A stretch of 64,000 nt of DNA. Origin: Advenella sp. S44 (GTDB taxonomy: Bacteria > Pseudomonadota > Gammaproteobacteria > Burkholderiales > Burkholderiaceae_B). Under the pieces are notes generated by a model. That model was not told the origin of the DNA, searched no databases, and saw only the letters and a program-made list of their open reading frames with translations. Below are positions 44,903 through 54,139 of this stretch, piece by piece; position 1 is the first letter of the stretch, and each line of letters begins with the position of its first letter. The position numbers and the translations under genes are program-made. Location of the stretch: the NCBI RefSeq assembly GCF_002810445.1, contig NZ_NEXS01000008.1, positions 1-64,000 of the forward strand, read 5' to 3'.

Positions 44903-46045
44903 ATGAATAACGCCGTTTCTTCACCGGTCCTGGACCTGACCCAGACGCTGATCGCGCGCCAGTCCATCACGCCTGACGATAAAGATTGTCAGCAGATGCT
45001 GGCTGCAGAGCTGGCCGAATCAGGTTTTGTGGCAGAGCACTTGCCGTTCGAAGAGGTGCAAAATCTGTGGCTGCGGCGCAATGAAGCGGCGCCGCTGCTC
45101 ATTTTTGCCGGTCATACTGACGTGGTGCCAACCGGTCCGCTGGAGCAATGGCAAAGCGATCCTTTTGTGCCGACAATTCGCGATGGCAAGTTGTATGGCC
45201 GTGGCGCTGCGGATATGAAAAGCTCAATCGCAGCGTTCACGGTCGCGGCCAAAGCGTTTGTACAGGACCACCCTGATCACCGCGGCTCCATCGCCATGCT
45301 GATCACCTCGGACGAAGAAGGCCCGTCAATCAATGGCACCGTCAAGGTCTGCGAGTACCTCAAGCAACAGGGAATACAGCCCGATTACTGTATTGTAGGC
45401 GAACCCACCTCGACAGCAACATTGGGAGACGTCATCAAAAATGGACGCAGGGGCTCGCTGTCAGGCAAGGTCACCATCAAGGGACTGCAGGGTCATGTCG
45501 CTTATCCGCACCTTGCCCGCAACCCTATCCATTTATGCGCACCGGCTTTGCATGATCTGGCCGGCACCGAATGGGACCAGGGTAATGAATACTTTCCGCC
45601 AACGACCTTTCAGATTTCCAATTTCCATGCGGGTACGGGCGCGACCAATGTGGTGCCGGGCACAGCGGAATTTCTATTCAATATCCGGTTTTCCACTGCC
45701 AGTACCGTTGAATCGCTCAAATCCCGTGTACAGGCCATTCTGGACGCACACCAGCTGGAAAGCACCATTGAATGGACACTTGGAGGTGAACCGTTTCTGA
45801 CGCCCCGGGGCGAGCTGTCCGACGCCTTGTCGGCAGCCATTCGGGACGTTACCGGTGTACAAACAGCATTGTCCACGACAGGCGGGACCTCGGACGGACG
45901 CTTCATTGCAAAAATTTGTCCGCAAGTGATTGAATTTGGGCCGATCAACGCCACTATCCATCAGATCAATGAGCATATCGACGTAGACAGCCTGGAACCA
46001 CTGGCCGCCATTTACCGTAAAACGCTTGAAAACCTTTTGCTTTAA
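44903..46045 (+). CDS. dapE: Succinyl-diaminopimelate desuccinylase (DapE)
   Basis: 380 residues, M20 metallopeptidase family. Zinc ligands: His71 in [11 protein letters not shown], Asp104 in [10 protein letters not shown], Glu138/Glu139 in [12 protein letters not shown] and a C-terminal His in [20 protein letters not shown] is the DapE signature. It cleaves N-succinyl-LL-diaminopimelate to succinate and LL-diaminopimelate. It starts two bases after dapD stops, so the two are translated from one message. Confidence 0.96.
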   Translation: MNNAVSSPVLDLTQTLIARQSITPDDKDCQQMLAAELAESGFVAEHLPFEEVQNLWLRRNEAAPLLIFAGHTDVVPTGPLEQWQSDPFVPTIRDGKLYGRGAADMKSSIAAFTVAAKAFVQDHPDHRGSIAMLITSDEEGPSINGTVKVCEYLKQQGIQPDYCIVGEPTSTATLGDVIKNGRRGSLSGKVTIKGLQGHVAYPHLARNPIHLCAPALHDLAGTEWDQGNEYFPPTTFQISNFHAGTGATNVVPGTAEFLFNIRFSTASTVESLKSRVQAILDAHQLESTIEWTLGGEPFLTPRGELSDALSAAIRDVTGVQTALSTTGGTSDGRFIAKICPQVIEFGPINATIHQINEHIDVDSLEPLAAIYRKTLENLLL

Positions 46046-46092
46046 ACTGCCATTGAGCGGTTGCATATTATTCAATCAATATCGGATATCTC

Positions 46093-46992
46093 ATGGCTTC
46101 GAAAATCCACAATGAACTGAAAACGGTCCGCGATGTGATCCGTTACGCCGTATCGCGCTTCAACGATGCGCAGCTGGCCTTCGGCCACGGCAGTGACAAT
46201 GCCTGGGACGAAGCCGTCTATCTGGTTCTGTCCACATTGCATCTGCCGCTCGATACACTGGATCCGTTTCTGGATGCCAGATTGCTGGACGACGAGAAAA
46301 AGAAATGCATCAGTCTGATCGAGCTGCGCGTAAAAAAACGGGTGCCATTGGCATACCTGACCGGCGAGGCCTGGCTGCAAGGCCAGCGTTTTCTGGTCGA
46401 CAAGCGGGTCATTGTGCCGCGCTCGCCGATCTCGGAACTGCTGGCCGAGCAGCTTGAACCCTGGATTGATGAACCCGACAGCGTGCAGGATGTACTGGAT
46501 CTGTGTACCGGATCGGGTTGCCTGGCCATTCTTGCCGCGCTGGCCTTTCCGAACGCACACGTGGATGCAGTGGACTTGTCTGACCATGCCGTCCGTCTGG
46601 CACAGAGAAATGTGGAAATGTACAAATTGCAGGCGCAGGTCAACGTACTGCAGGGCGACCTGTACGCGCCGCTGGAGGGGCGCCGGTATGATGTGATTGT
46701 CTGCAATCCGCCCTATGTGAACAGCACCGCCATGGCCCAGCTGCCCAGCGAATATCAGCAGGAGCCGGTACTGGCGCTGGCCGGTGGCGACGATGGCATG
46801 GATATCGTTCGCCATATCCTTGACCAGGCTTGCGTTCATCTGAAGGACGACGGCTTTATCATTCTTGAAATCGGCAATGAATACGAGAATTTCATCAACG
46901 CGTTCCCGACACTGAATCCGGTGTTTCTGGAAACCGCGCATTCCGATGATTCGCTGTTATTGCTGACGCGGGAACAGCTGCAAACGCGCTGA
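46093..46992 (+). CDS. prmB: Ribosomal protein L3 glutamine N5-methyltransferase (PrmB)
   Basis: 299 residues. An N-terminal helical domain (LAYLTGEAWLQGQRFLVDKRVIVPRSPISELL) marks PrmB/PrmC enzymes. The SAM site DLCTGSGCLAI is at 136-146 and the glutamine-binding NPPYVNS at 205-211. VIVPRSPI, rather than the VLIPRPET of PrmC, indicates PrmB, which methylates Gln in ribosomal protein L3. The start lies 48 bases after dapE, as in other Burkholderiales, so it may be read from the dap transcript. Confidence 0.93.
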   Translation: MASKIHNELKTVRDVIRYAVSRFNDAQLAFGHGSDNAWDEAVYLVLSTLHLPLDTLDPFLDARLLDDEKKKCISLIELRVKKRVPLAYLTGEAWLQGQRFLVDKRVIVPRSPISELLAEQLEPWIDEPDSVQDVLDLCTGSGCLAILAALAFPNAHVDAVDLSDHAVRLAQRNVEMYKLQAQVNVLQGDLYAPLEGRRYDVIVCNPPYVNSTAMAQLPSEYQQEPVLALAGGDDGMDIVRHILDQACVHLKDDGFIILEIGNEYENFINAFPTLNPVFLETAHSDDSLLLLTREQLQTR

Positions 46993-47334
46993 CCATAGCT
47001 GGCCGCCTGAGGTTAAATCCAGTGATGGAGCGCCTGGCGTGTGCCCGATGACACGGCCAGATGAGCGCACCGGCGCGCGGTCACGGCGCAGCTTGTGCCC
47101 GATTTTCAGGTGGCATAACGCTTGTTTAACCGGATATGCTGTCCGTCATCGTTATGGTCGGCGCCCTTGATGACTTTTGCTTTGAGGTTTGTGCTTTGAA
47201 GCCTATGCTTCGTATTTTTGTACAAAGGTATTTTGTACAAAGTCTCTTATACATCGCGTCTAGTCCGGCGCGTTTTTTACAATGTGCCTTTGTACATCGT
47301 TTTTTTATAATTCGTTATTTTCAGGTTATTTGCT
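46993..47334. other. 342-base spacer upstream of yheS
   Basis: GC-rich at the left, AT-rich and repetitive at the right, with the degenerate array 47178-47247. The yheS promoter is probably near 47250-47310. No gene or RNA is recognised. Confidence 0.45.
47178..47247. repeat. Degenerate 14-15 base repeats, about 5 units
   Basis: TGCTTTGAGGTTTG (47178), TGCTTTGAAGCCTA (47192), a shorter TGCTTCGTATTT (47206), then TTGTACAAAGGTATT (47218) and TTGTACAAAGTCTCT (47233). A third TTTGTACATCG lies at 47291. TTGTACAA is itself a palindrome and could be an operator half. Confidence 0.75.
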
Positions 47335-49281
47335 TTGATTCGTTCTTCTGGCCTTACATTACGTCGCGGCACCAAGGTGCTGCTGGAAAATACCGACTTT
47401 GTGGTTCATCCCAAGGAACGCGTTGGCGTTGTCGGTAAAAACGGCTCGGGCAAGACCACGCTGTTTGCCATGCTTCAAGGCCAAATGGACGCCGATGCCG
47501 GGGATCTGTTTATTCCCGAATCGTGGCGAATTGCCACGGTAGAACAGGAAATTCACGCCACCGATCAGCCGGCGCGGGAGTTTGTCATTGATGGCGACAA
47601 GCATTTGCGACAGCTGCAGCGTGTCCGTGCTGATACGCCTGATATTGATGGGACCCGAATTGGTGAACTGGAAGCTGCGCTCACCGAGGCGAACGCCTGG
47701 AGCGCACCGTCGCGGGCCGAGCAATTGCTGGCGGGCCTGGGCTTCAAACCAGAACAGTGGATGCAGCCGGTCAACAGTTTTTCGGGTGGCTGGCAAATGC
47801 GCCTGGCGCTAGCTCGCGCGCTGATGGCCCCCTCTGAACTGCTGCTGCTTGACGAACCGACCAATCACCTCGATCTGGACGCCATGTTGTGGCTCGAACG
47901 ATGGCTGGCCGCGTACGAAGGCACGGTCATCCTGATTTCTCACGATACTGAATTCCTGAATGCGGTAGCCAGAACGATCCTGCATGTGGACCAGCAAAAA
48001 CTGGTGCGCTACAAGGGTGGATACGATGATTTTCTGACGCAGCGCGCCGAACGCGTGCGGCAACTTCAAGTGGCCATTGAGCGCCAAAGCCGCGAATCGG
48101 CCAGGCTGCAGTCATTCATTGACCGTTTCAAAGCAAAAGCCACCAAGGCCAAGCAGGCGCAAAGCCGCGTCAAGGCATTGGCTCGCATGGAGAAACTGGC
48201 GCCGCTACAGGCCGAGTCGGGCATTTATATTCATATCCCCTCACCTCCGTCCATGCCGGATCCGCTGCTTCGCCTGGATAAAGTATCTACCGGTTACATT
48301 GACGCGCAAGGCAATCAGACTCCGATTCTGAGCAACATTGAGCTAATGATTCGCTCGGGTGCACGCATCGGTGTGCTGGGCGTCAATGGCGCCGGTAAAA
48401 GTACCCTGATCAAAACCATCGCGCGTGAACTTGCCCCGTTGGCCGGCCATTACAAGCCCTCTAAAGGCCTGGAAATCGGCTATTTTGCTCAGCACCAGCT
48501 GGATATGTTGGACGTGAACGCCAGTCCGCTACAGCACCTGCAACGTATCGCACCTGATGCGCGGGAACAGGAGCTGCGCAATTATCTGGGTGGCTTCGGG
48601 TTTGGCGGCGACAAGGTCAATGACAAAGTGGCGCCCTTTTCCGGCGGGGAAAAAGCGCGGCTGGCCCTCTCGCTTATCGTTTGGCAAAAACCGAATCTGC
48701 TTTTGCTGGATGAACCCAGCAACCACCTGGACGTGGATACCCGTGAAGCGCTGGCCACTGCCCTGGCCGAGTTCGACGGCAGCATGCTGATGGTCTCGCA
48801 TGACCGGCATCTTCTGCGTACCACCGTAGACAGCTTCTGGATTGTCGCAGATGGACAGGTGATGGAGTTCGACGGTGATTTGGACGACTATCGCGACTGG
48901 CTCAATCAGCGTACGCTTTCGCTGCGTCAGCAGGAACGTGATGCCTTGCTTACGGCCGATGGATTGAGCGCTGCGCCCGATCGCAAGGCAGTGCGGCGCC
49001 AGCAGGCCGAAGAACGCCAGCGCATTGCTCACTTGCGCAAGCCGCTGGACAAGCGTCTGGTGCAGGTGGAAAAAGCGATGGAGGCAGCCCAGGCCAGGAT
49101 CGCGCAAATCAATACCCTGATTGCCGACGAGAGTTTTTATTCAGATGCACGGCGCGACGAACGAGTCAAGGTGCTGGCCGAGCACGGCGAACTGACCGGC
49201 AAGGCAGAAAGCCTGGAAGAAGAATGGCTGCAATTGCATGAGTCCATCGACGCCCTATCGGTGCAGAGCCAGGTCGAATAA
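47335..49281 (+). CDS. yheS: ABC-F family ATPase YheS
   Basis: 648 residues from a TTG start. Two ATP-binding cassettes without membrane segments. First: GKNGSGKT (34-41), SFSGGWQMRLALARAL (148-163), LLLLDEPTNHLDLD (169-182). Second: GVNGAGKST (349-357), FSGGEKARLALS (435-446), LLLLDEPSNHLDVD (455-468). The interdomain linker (about 240-290, SFIDRFKAKATKAKQAQSR) is the ribosomal P-site tRNA interaction motif, and the C-terminal coiled coil spans about 525-640. MIRSSGLTLRRGTKVLLEN and VIDGDKHLRQL match YheS rather than Uup or EttA. It acts on stalled ribosomes. A 16-base array begins within its last codons. Confidence 0.93.
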   Translation: MIRSSGLTLRRGTKVLLENTDFVVHPKERVGVVGKNGSGKTTLFAMLQGQMDADAGDLFIPESWRIATVEQEIHATDQPAREFVIDGDKHLRQLQRVRADTPDIDGTRIGELEAALTEANAWSAPSRAEQLLAGLGFKPEQWMQPVNSFSGGWQMRLALARALMAPSELLLLDEPTNHLDLDAMLWLERWLAAYEGTVILISHDTEFLNAVARTILHVDQQKLVRYKGGYDDFLTQRAERVRQLQVAIERQSRESARLQSFIDRFKAKATKAKQAQSRVKALARMEKLAPLQAESGIYIHIPSPPSMPDPLLRLDKVSTGYIDAQGNQTPILSNIELMIRSGARIGVLGVNGAGKSTLIKTIARELAPLAGHYKPSKGLEIGYFAQHQLDMLDVNASPLQHLQRIAPDAREQELRNYLGGFGFGGDKVNDKVAPFSGGEKARLALSLIVWQKPNLLLLDEPSNHLDVDTREALATALAEFDGSMLMVSHDRHLLRTTVDSFWIVADGQVMEFDGDLDDYRDWLNQRTLSLRQQERDALLTADGLSAAPDRKAVRRQQAEERQRIAHLRKPLDKRLVQVEKAMEAAQARIAQINTLIADESFYSDARRDERVKVLAEHGELTGKAESLEEEWLQLHESIDALSVQSQVE

Positions 49282-49459
49282 GAACCAGATCGAATCCAGA
49301 GCAGCACGAACCATGGTCAGATTGGAGCAAGGCCAGACCGAATCAAAATGGGCTCGAAGCAAGATGCGCTCGAATCAAGACGAGTTCAAATTAAGTGCTG
49401 ATCGGACCAAGGCCTGATTGCAGCAATACCTGACTGGATGAAAACCAGCCTGAATAAAA
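49269..49459. repeat. Degenerate 16-base tandem array, about 12 copies
   Basis: The array starts inside the yheS 3' end: CCAGGTCGAATAAGA (49269) contains the stop codon. Units such as CCAGACCGAATCAAAAT, GCGCTCGAATCAAGAC, GCTGATCGGACCAAGG, CCTGACTGGATGAAAA and CCAGCCTGAATAAAAA follow without interruption, 15-17 bases each. Consensus roughly CCAGATCGAATCAAGA. The array ends 40 bases before the trpF stop codon on the opposite strand and fills the whole spacer. Confidence 0.85.
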
Positions 49460-49498
49460 AATTTTTGCCGTGTCCCCGGCTGTCCTGTCTTGCGCTGG

Positions 49499-50167
49499 TT
49501 AAAGCTCTGTGGGCCGATGCAGTTTGTCGGCTTCGCACAGTGCCAGCATAAACGATCGCATTTTGCCTGCGCTTTTTTCGCCCGGAGCAATTTCAATGCC
49601 GCTACTCAGATCAACCGCATAGGGATGATAGCTGTTCACCAGCGCGGCAATATTGGAAGCGTTCAGGCCGCCGGCGATCATTATTTTGTGTGCCGGTAGA
49701 GCCTCGCTTACCTGAGCCAGCATGGCAATATCAAATGAAATACCGGCGCCACCATAGGCCGGCGAATAGGCATCAAACAGAAAAGCATGGGCATTCGGAT
49801 AGCTGCCGACCGCCGCGGCAATTTGCCCGGGCGACTCCAGCCCCGGCGCACCCACTCGCAGCGCGCGGATATAGGGATAAGAGAACTGTTCACAGAAATC
49901 GGCCGTTTCATCGCCGTGGAACTGGATAAAATCCGGCTGCACCCGGTGCATGATCTGTTCAATCTCTTGCGCATCGGCATTGACTGTCAGGGTGATAGCA
50001 TTGACAAAGGCCGGAACCTGGCGACGCAGCGCCGCCGCCTGCACCAATGGCACATAGCGTTTGCTCCTTTCATACAGCACCAGCCCAATCGCATCGGCAC
50101 CGGCATGAACGGCATCGTGGATGTCTTTTTCTGATGTCAGTCCACAGAACTTAACGCGGATTCTCAT
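49499..50167 (-). CDS. trpF: Phosphoribosylanthranilate isomerase (TrpF)
   Basis: 222 residues, TIM barrel. MRIRVKFCGLTSEKDIHDAVHAGADAIGLVLYERSKRYV contains the catalytic Cys8 and FCGLT signature. MIAGGLNASNIAAL and AVDLSSGIEIAPGEKS form the phosphate-binding end and include the catalytic Asp (VDLSSGIE). It isomerises phosphoribosyl-anthranilate in tryptophan synthesis. The usual Burkholderiales order is truA-trpF-trpB; here a TRAP operon sits between truA and trpF, and trpB and trpA are not next to it. Confidence 0.94.
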   Translation of the reverse strand: MRIRVKFCGLTSEKDIHDAVHAGADAIGLVLYERSKRYVPLVQAAALRRQVPAFVNAITLTVNADAQEIEQIMHRVQPDFIQFHGDETADFCEQFSYPYIRALRVGAPGLESPGQIAAAVGSYPNAHAFLFDAYSPAYGGAGISFDIAMLAQVSEALPAHKIMIAGGLNASNIAALVNSYHPYAVDLSSGIEIAPGEKSAGKMRSFMLALCEADKLHRPTEL

Positions 50168-50175
50168 TTTCTATT

Positions 50176-50213
50176 CCATAAAAAACCCCGGCAAAAGCAT
50201 ATGCCAGGGTTTC
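50176..50213 (-). terminator. Rho-independent terminator of the TRAP operon
   Basis: On the minus strand AAACCCTGGCA pairs with TGCCGGGGTTT around an eight-base loop and is followed by a T run (complement of ATAAAAAA at 50177-50185). It lies between the TRAP large-subunit stop and the trpF start, so trpF is unlikely to be read from the TRAP promoter. Confidence 0.7.
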
Positions 50214-50307
50214 GAGTTTACCGAAATTTTCGGGGTCATGCCTGCAAAAACCCCGCTATCGCTTCACCTGGGCTGGAAAAAAAAACGTCCCGGCCCAGGA
50301 AAATCGG

Positions 50308-52029
50308 CTATTTAAAGGCGTTGGCCGGATCATCGTAGGCATTGTCCTGTCCACCACTGTCGCTGCCACTGTCGCTGCTGCCACTGCCACTATCAGATCC
50401 GTAAGGATCGGAGTCATAGGAGTTGCCGGTATCGAAGGTGACCTGGCTTGGGTCAATGCCCGTGCCCGCTCCCTTGTAATGCATGACCATACCGGGAAAC
50501 GTCATCACTGCGGCCACCATGAACAACTGAATAATGATGAACGGAATTGAACCCTTGTAGATTTCGCCCGTGGTCACCCGTTTGATCACTTTGCCGGTGA
50601 CCTTGTCGGTATAGTCCTGCTTGGGCGCTACCGAACGCAGATAGAACAGGGCAAAGCCAAACGGCGGATGCATGAACGAGGTCTGCATGTTCACCGCCAG
50701 CAAGACGCCGAACCAGATCAGATCAATCCCCATTTTGTCTGCAACCGGACCCAGCAGTGGCACAATAATAAAGGCCAGCTCAAAGAAATCCAGGAAGAAC
50801 GCCAGCAGGAATGTGGCAATGCTGACCACAACCAGAAAGCCGATTTCTCCACCCGGCAGTGACGCAAACAGCGCCTCTACCCAGTGCTGTCCGCCAAAGC
50901 CGGTAAAAGTTAGCGTAAAGATCGTGGACCCAACCAGGATGAATACCACAAAGCTGGTCAGCTTGGTCGTGGTGTCCATGGCCTGTTTAAGCAGGGACAG
51001 CGTCAGGCGACGGCGAATGAGCGCCATGATGATCGCCCCTACTGCCCCCATCGCCCCGCCTTCTGTGGGAGTGGCAACACCGATAAAGATCGTGCCCAAT
51101 ACCAGAAAGATCAGGAACAGCGGCGGCACCATCACAAATACCACGCGTTCGGCGATCTTGGACAGCATGCCCAGCCCCAGCGCCTTGTTCAGGCCAGCGA
51201 TGACAAACGCGATAACGCCCCAAAGCAAGAGATTGAGCACGATGGTCTCATCGGCTGCGCTTTTTTCTGATAAAAACACCCTGCCCAGCAGCCAGGCACC
51301 AACGCTGGCAATGACGACCAGCACAACCAGCGACGGCAGGCCGTTACTACCGTTAGGTTCGCGATAAACACGCGCTTCGGGCGGCAGCGCCGGCGCATAG
51401 GAAGGCTTGATCAACGAAGCCAGGATGACATACGCAATATAGGCGCTGGCCAGAATAAAGCCGGGAATCATGGCGCCGCGATACATATCGCCAATGGAAC
51501 GACCCAGCTGGTCCGCCAGGATAATGAGCACCAGCGATGGCGGAACGATTTGTGACAAGGTGCCCGAGGCCGCAATCACGCCCGTGGCCAGTTTGCGATC
51601 ATAGCCATAACGCAGCATGATAGGCAACGAGATAAGACCCATGGAAATGACCGACGCCGAAACCACGCCAGTCGTGGCGGCCAGCATGGCGCCGACGAAT
51701 ACAACGGCAATGGCCAGGCCGCCACGAATCGGACCGAATAACTGGCCGATGGTCTCCAGCAGATCTTCTGCCATACCCGATCGCTCCAGAATCAGGCCCA
51801 TCAGCGTAAAGAACGGCACGGCCAGCAGGGAGTCGTTCTGCACAATACCGAAAACGCGGTCAGGCAGCGCCTGCAGGAACGGGAACGTAAATTCGCCAAA
51901 GGCGATACCCAGCAGCGCGTACAGAATACCGTTGGCTGCAAGCGAAAAAGCAACTGGGAAGCCCAGCAGCAAAAAGCAGATCAATGTCAGGAACATGATC
52001 GGCGGCATATTTTGTATTAAGAACTCCAT
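50308..52029 (-). CDS. TRAP transporter large permease (DctM) with Ser/Asp/Gly tail
   Basis: 573 residues; the typical DctM length is 425-450. About 12-14 membrane segments with GAMLAATTGVVSASVISMGLISLP and GTLSQIVPPSLVLIILADQLG as family blocks. The extra middle loop (VYREPNGSNG, about residues 225-275) and the later position of the GVATPTEGGAMGAVGA motif fit the mannitol/chloroaromatic COG4664 subgroup. The last 40 residues are a hydrophilic low-complexity tail of Ser, Asp and Gly (SDPYGSDSGSGSSDSGSDSG). With DctQ and DctP it imports an organic acid using the sodium gradient. Confidence 0.92.
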   Translation of the reverse strand: MEFLIQNMPPIMFLTLICFLLLGFPVAFSLAANGILYALLGIAFGEFTFPFLQALPDRVFGIVQNDSLLAVPFFTLMGLILERSGMAEDLLETIGQLFGPIRGGLAIAVVFVGAMLAATTGVVSASVISMGLISLPIMLRYGYDRKLATGVIAASGTLSQIVPPSLVLIILADQLGRSIGDMYRGAMIPGFILASAYIAYVILASLIKPSYAPALPPEARVYREPNGSNGLPSLVVLVVIASVGAWLLGRVFLSEKSAADETIVLNLLLWGVIAFVIAGLNKALGLGMLSKIAERVVFVMVPPLFLIFLVLGTIFIGVATPTEGGAMGAVGAIIMALIRRRLTLSLLKQAMDTTTKLTSFVVFILVGSTIFTLTFTGFGGQHWVEALFASLPGGEIGFLVVVSIATFLLAFFLDFFELAFIIVPLLGPVADKMGIDLIWFGVLLAVNMQTSFMHPPFGFALFYLRSVAPKQDYTDKVTGKVIKRVTTGEIYKGSIPFIIIQLFMVAAVMTFPGMVMHYKGAGTGIDPSQVTFDTGNSYDSDPYGSDSGSGSSDSGSDSGGQDNAYDDPANAFK

Positions 52030-52031
52030 GC

Positions 52032-52646
52032 TTAGTTACCCGCCTGCAGTGATTGTTGTCGTTTCAATTCGGCTTCGGCCGCGATTTCTTCGGCCAGCAG
52101 CTCTTCCGCGGTTTTGCCCCCCATCGGCGCCAGAGGATCCGGACCTTTCCCACAGAGGAACGCGACGCACTTGATCAGGTGAGAGACTCCCGCCAGCACC
52201 AGCAACGAGAAGCCCAGCGGAATAAGCAATTTGACCGGCCATCGCACCAGGCCGCCGGCATTGGAGGACTGTTCATTGGTTTCAAATGACAGCATGAAAA
52301 AGGGCCAGGACAGGTAAATCAGCAACATGCAAGCCGGCAGCATAAAAAACAGAACAGCGACCGTCTCGATAATAATCTGGGTGCGCTTAGGCAGGTGCTG
52401 CGAGATGATGTCTACACGCACATGTTCGTTCTTGAGAAAGGTATAACCGGCCGCGAGCAGGAAGATCGCGCCGAAAAGGTACCATTGGATTTCCAGCCAG
52501 CCATTGGAGCTGTAATGGAATACTTTACGCACAACGGCGTTTGCCGCGCTGATGAGCACCACGACCAGCGTTAGCCAGATTACCGCCCGGCCAACCGCAT
52601 TCATGAGCGCATCAATAGCCCGGGAAAGGGTGAAGAGAAACTTCAT
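52032..52646 (-). CDS. TRAP transporter small permease (DctQ)
   Basis: 204 residues from the ATG at 52646; an in-frame TTG five codons upstream is less likely. Four membrane segments (IWLTLVVVLISAANAVVRKV, YLFGAIFLLAAGYTFL, VAVLFFMLPACMLLIYL, LLIPLGFSLLVLAGVSHL), with NGWLEIQWYLFGAIFLLAAGYTFLKNEHVRVDI as the DctQ signature. The cytoplasmic C terminus is Ala/Glu-rich helix (TAEELLAEEIAAEAELKRQQ). Ends three bases before the large permease starts, so the two are translationally linked. Confidence 0.92.
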   Translation of the reverse strand: MKFLFTLSRAIDALMNAVGRAVIWLTLVVVLISAANAVVRKVFHYSSNGWLEIQWYLFGAIFLLAAGYTFLKNEHVRVDIISQHLPKRTQIIIETVAVLFFMLPACMLLIYLSWPFFMLSFETNEQSSNAGGLVRWPVKLLIPLGFSLLVLAGVSHLIKCVAFLCGKGPDPLAPMGGKTAEELLAEEIAAEAELKRQQSLQAGN

Positions 52647-52763
52647 TTGCTTTCGCACCAAAAATAGGGAAAAGAAAGAGAAAACCAGTACATGCCTGTT
52701 TTGCCGGTCCCTTTTTCCTTTGAGAAAATGGTGCCAGCAAAACAGGAATTTTACCCGTTGTTT

Positions 52764-53864
52764 TTATTTTTTGTTTCTCAATGCGTCCAGCATGAATGCA
52801 TCGTAGCTGAACTCGGCAACGCCGAACCACGGGTAGACATCATCGCGGAACGCCATGTAGTCGTCATGAATTTTCTTGAACAGCGGATCTTTTGCGGATA
52901 GCTCTTCAAAAATTTTGGTCGCTTCGGCAAAAGAGGCATCAAGCACCGCCTTGGGAAAACGCTTCAAAACACCGCCACCGGCGATCAGACGACGCAGTGC
53001 GCCCGGGTTTTTGGCATCATAAGTGCCGATCATTTCTTCGGTTGCCAGTGCGCTGGCCTGCATGATGGCAGCCTGGTAGTGCTTGGGCAGTTTTTCGTAT
53101 TCGCCATCATTCACGTACAGGGATACCTGAAAGCCACCTTCCCACCAGCCTGGATAATAATAGTACTTGGCCACTTTATTGAAGCCGAGTTTCTCATCGT
53201 CGTACGGACCGATCCATTCAGCAGCATCAATCGTGCCTTTCTCCAGCGACGGATAGATATCGCCCCCGGCAACCTGTTGCGGGATGACGCCCAGTCGTGA
53301 AAGCACCGCGCCGGCAAAAGCGCTGCAGCGCATTTTCAGACCCTTGAGATCCTCTACGCTATTGATTTCCTTACGGAACCAGCCACCCATTTGCGTGCCG
53401 GTATGGCCGCAAGGGAAGTTAACAATATTGAATTTTTTATATACTTCGCGGGTCAGGGCCAGTCCGTTGCCGGCACGCATCCATGCGTTGTACTGGCGGG
53501 TATTGAGGCCAAACGGTACTGCGGCATCGAAGCTGAGCGCCGGATCCTTTCCGTAATAGTAATAAGCCGCACTGTGACCACATTGCACGGTATTGTTCTG
53601 AACGGCATCCAGCACCTGCAACGCCGGGACCACTTCCCCTGCATGATGGACACTGACTTTGAACTTGCCATCGGTCGCTTCCGATAGATGCTTGGCAAAA
53701 TTGACGCTGCCGTTGTAAATGGCGTCGGCACTGGTAGGGAAGCTGGAAGCCAGGCGCCAGCTGATACTTGGTGCGTCCTGCGCAAAAACGGGTGATGCCA
53801 ATACAGCACCACCCGTTGCAGCAACACCAGCAGTCGCCTGCTTGAGGAAGGAACGACGTTTCAT
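52764..53864 (-). CDS. TRAP transporter substrate-binding protein (DctP family)
   Basis: 366 residues. Twin-arginine leader MKRRSFLKQATAGVAATGG with cleavage near VFA-QD, so the protein is probably folded before export to the periplasm. SWRLASSFPTSADAIYNGS, FNIVNFPCGHTGTQMGGWFRKEI, LKGLKMRCSAFAGAVLSRLGVIPQ and AAEWIGPYDDEKLGFNKVAKYYYYPGWWEGG resemble the TakP/alpha-keto acid and FcbT1-type receptors. The Arg in KMRC should bind the ligand carboxylate. First gene of the TRAP operon, 118 bases before dctQ. Confidence 0.92.
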   Translation of the reverse strand: MKRRSFLKQATAGVAATGGAVLASPVFAQDAPSISWRLASSFPTSADAIYNGSVNFAKHLSEATDGKFKVSVHHAGEVVPALQVLDAVQNNTVQCGHSAAYYYYGKDPALSFDAAVPFGLNTRQYNAWMRAGNGLALTREVYKKFNIVNFPCGHTGTQMGGWFRKEINSVEDLKGLKMRCSAFAGAVLSRLGVIPQQVAGGDIYPSLEKGTIDAAEWIGPYDDEKLGFNKVAKYYYYPGWWEGGFQVSLYVNDGEYEKLPKHYQAAIMQASALATEEMIGTYDAKNPGALRRLIAGGGVLKRFPKAVLDASFAEATKIFEELSAKDPLFKKIHDDYMAFRDDVYPWFGVAEFSYDAFMLDALRNKK

Positions 53865-54139
53865 CGTTTATGTCTCCAATGGGTATTGTGAGTAGAAAGG
53901 GAGCGAACTTTTGGTTACCGGGAGGATGGTACAGGAATCAGTTTCTTTTTACCCTTAAGAATTACCCTTATTTGCGGTGCCGCAATGCAATTTCACTTGC
54001 AATACGTTCTTGTGACAGGAATCATGCACGGCATATTTCACGCTCCATTGCAATTGCAATAGATTTGGCGATTTACCCAAGAGGTCTACGACTGATGCAT
54101 GTCTAACTTGTTGTTTTTATTGCACATGCAATGGCCGGC

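Noticed and set aside
46072..46941. 289-residue antisense frame over prmB
   Set aside because: A long but mirror-coded frame caused by codon bias of prmB, whose SAM and NPPY motifs are decisive.
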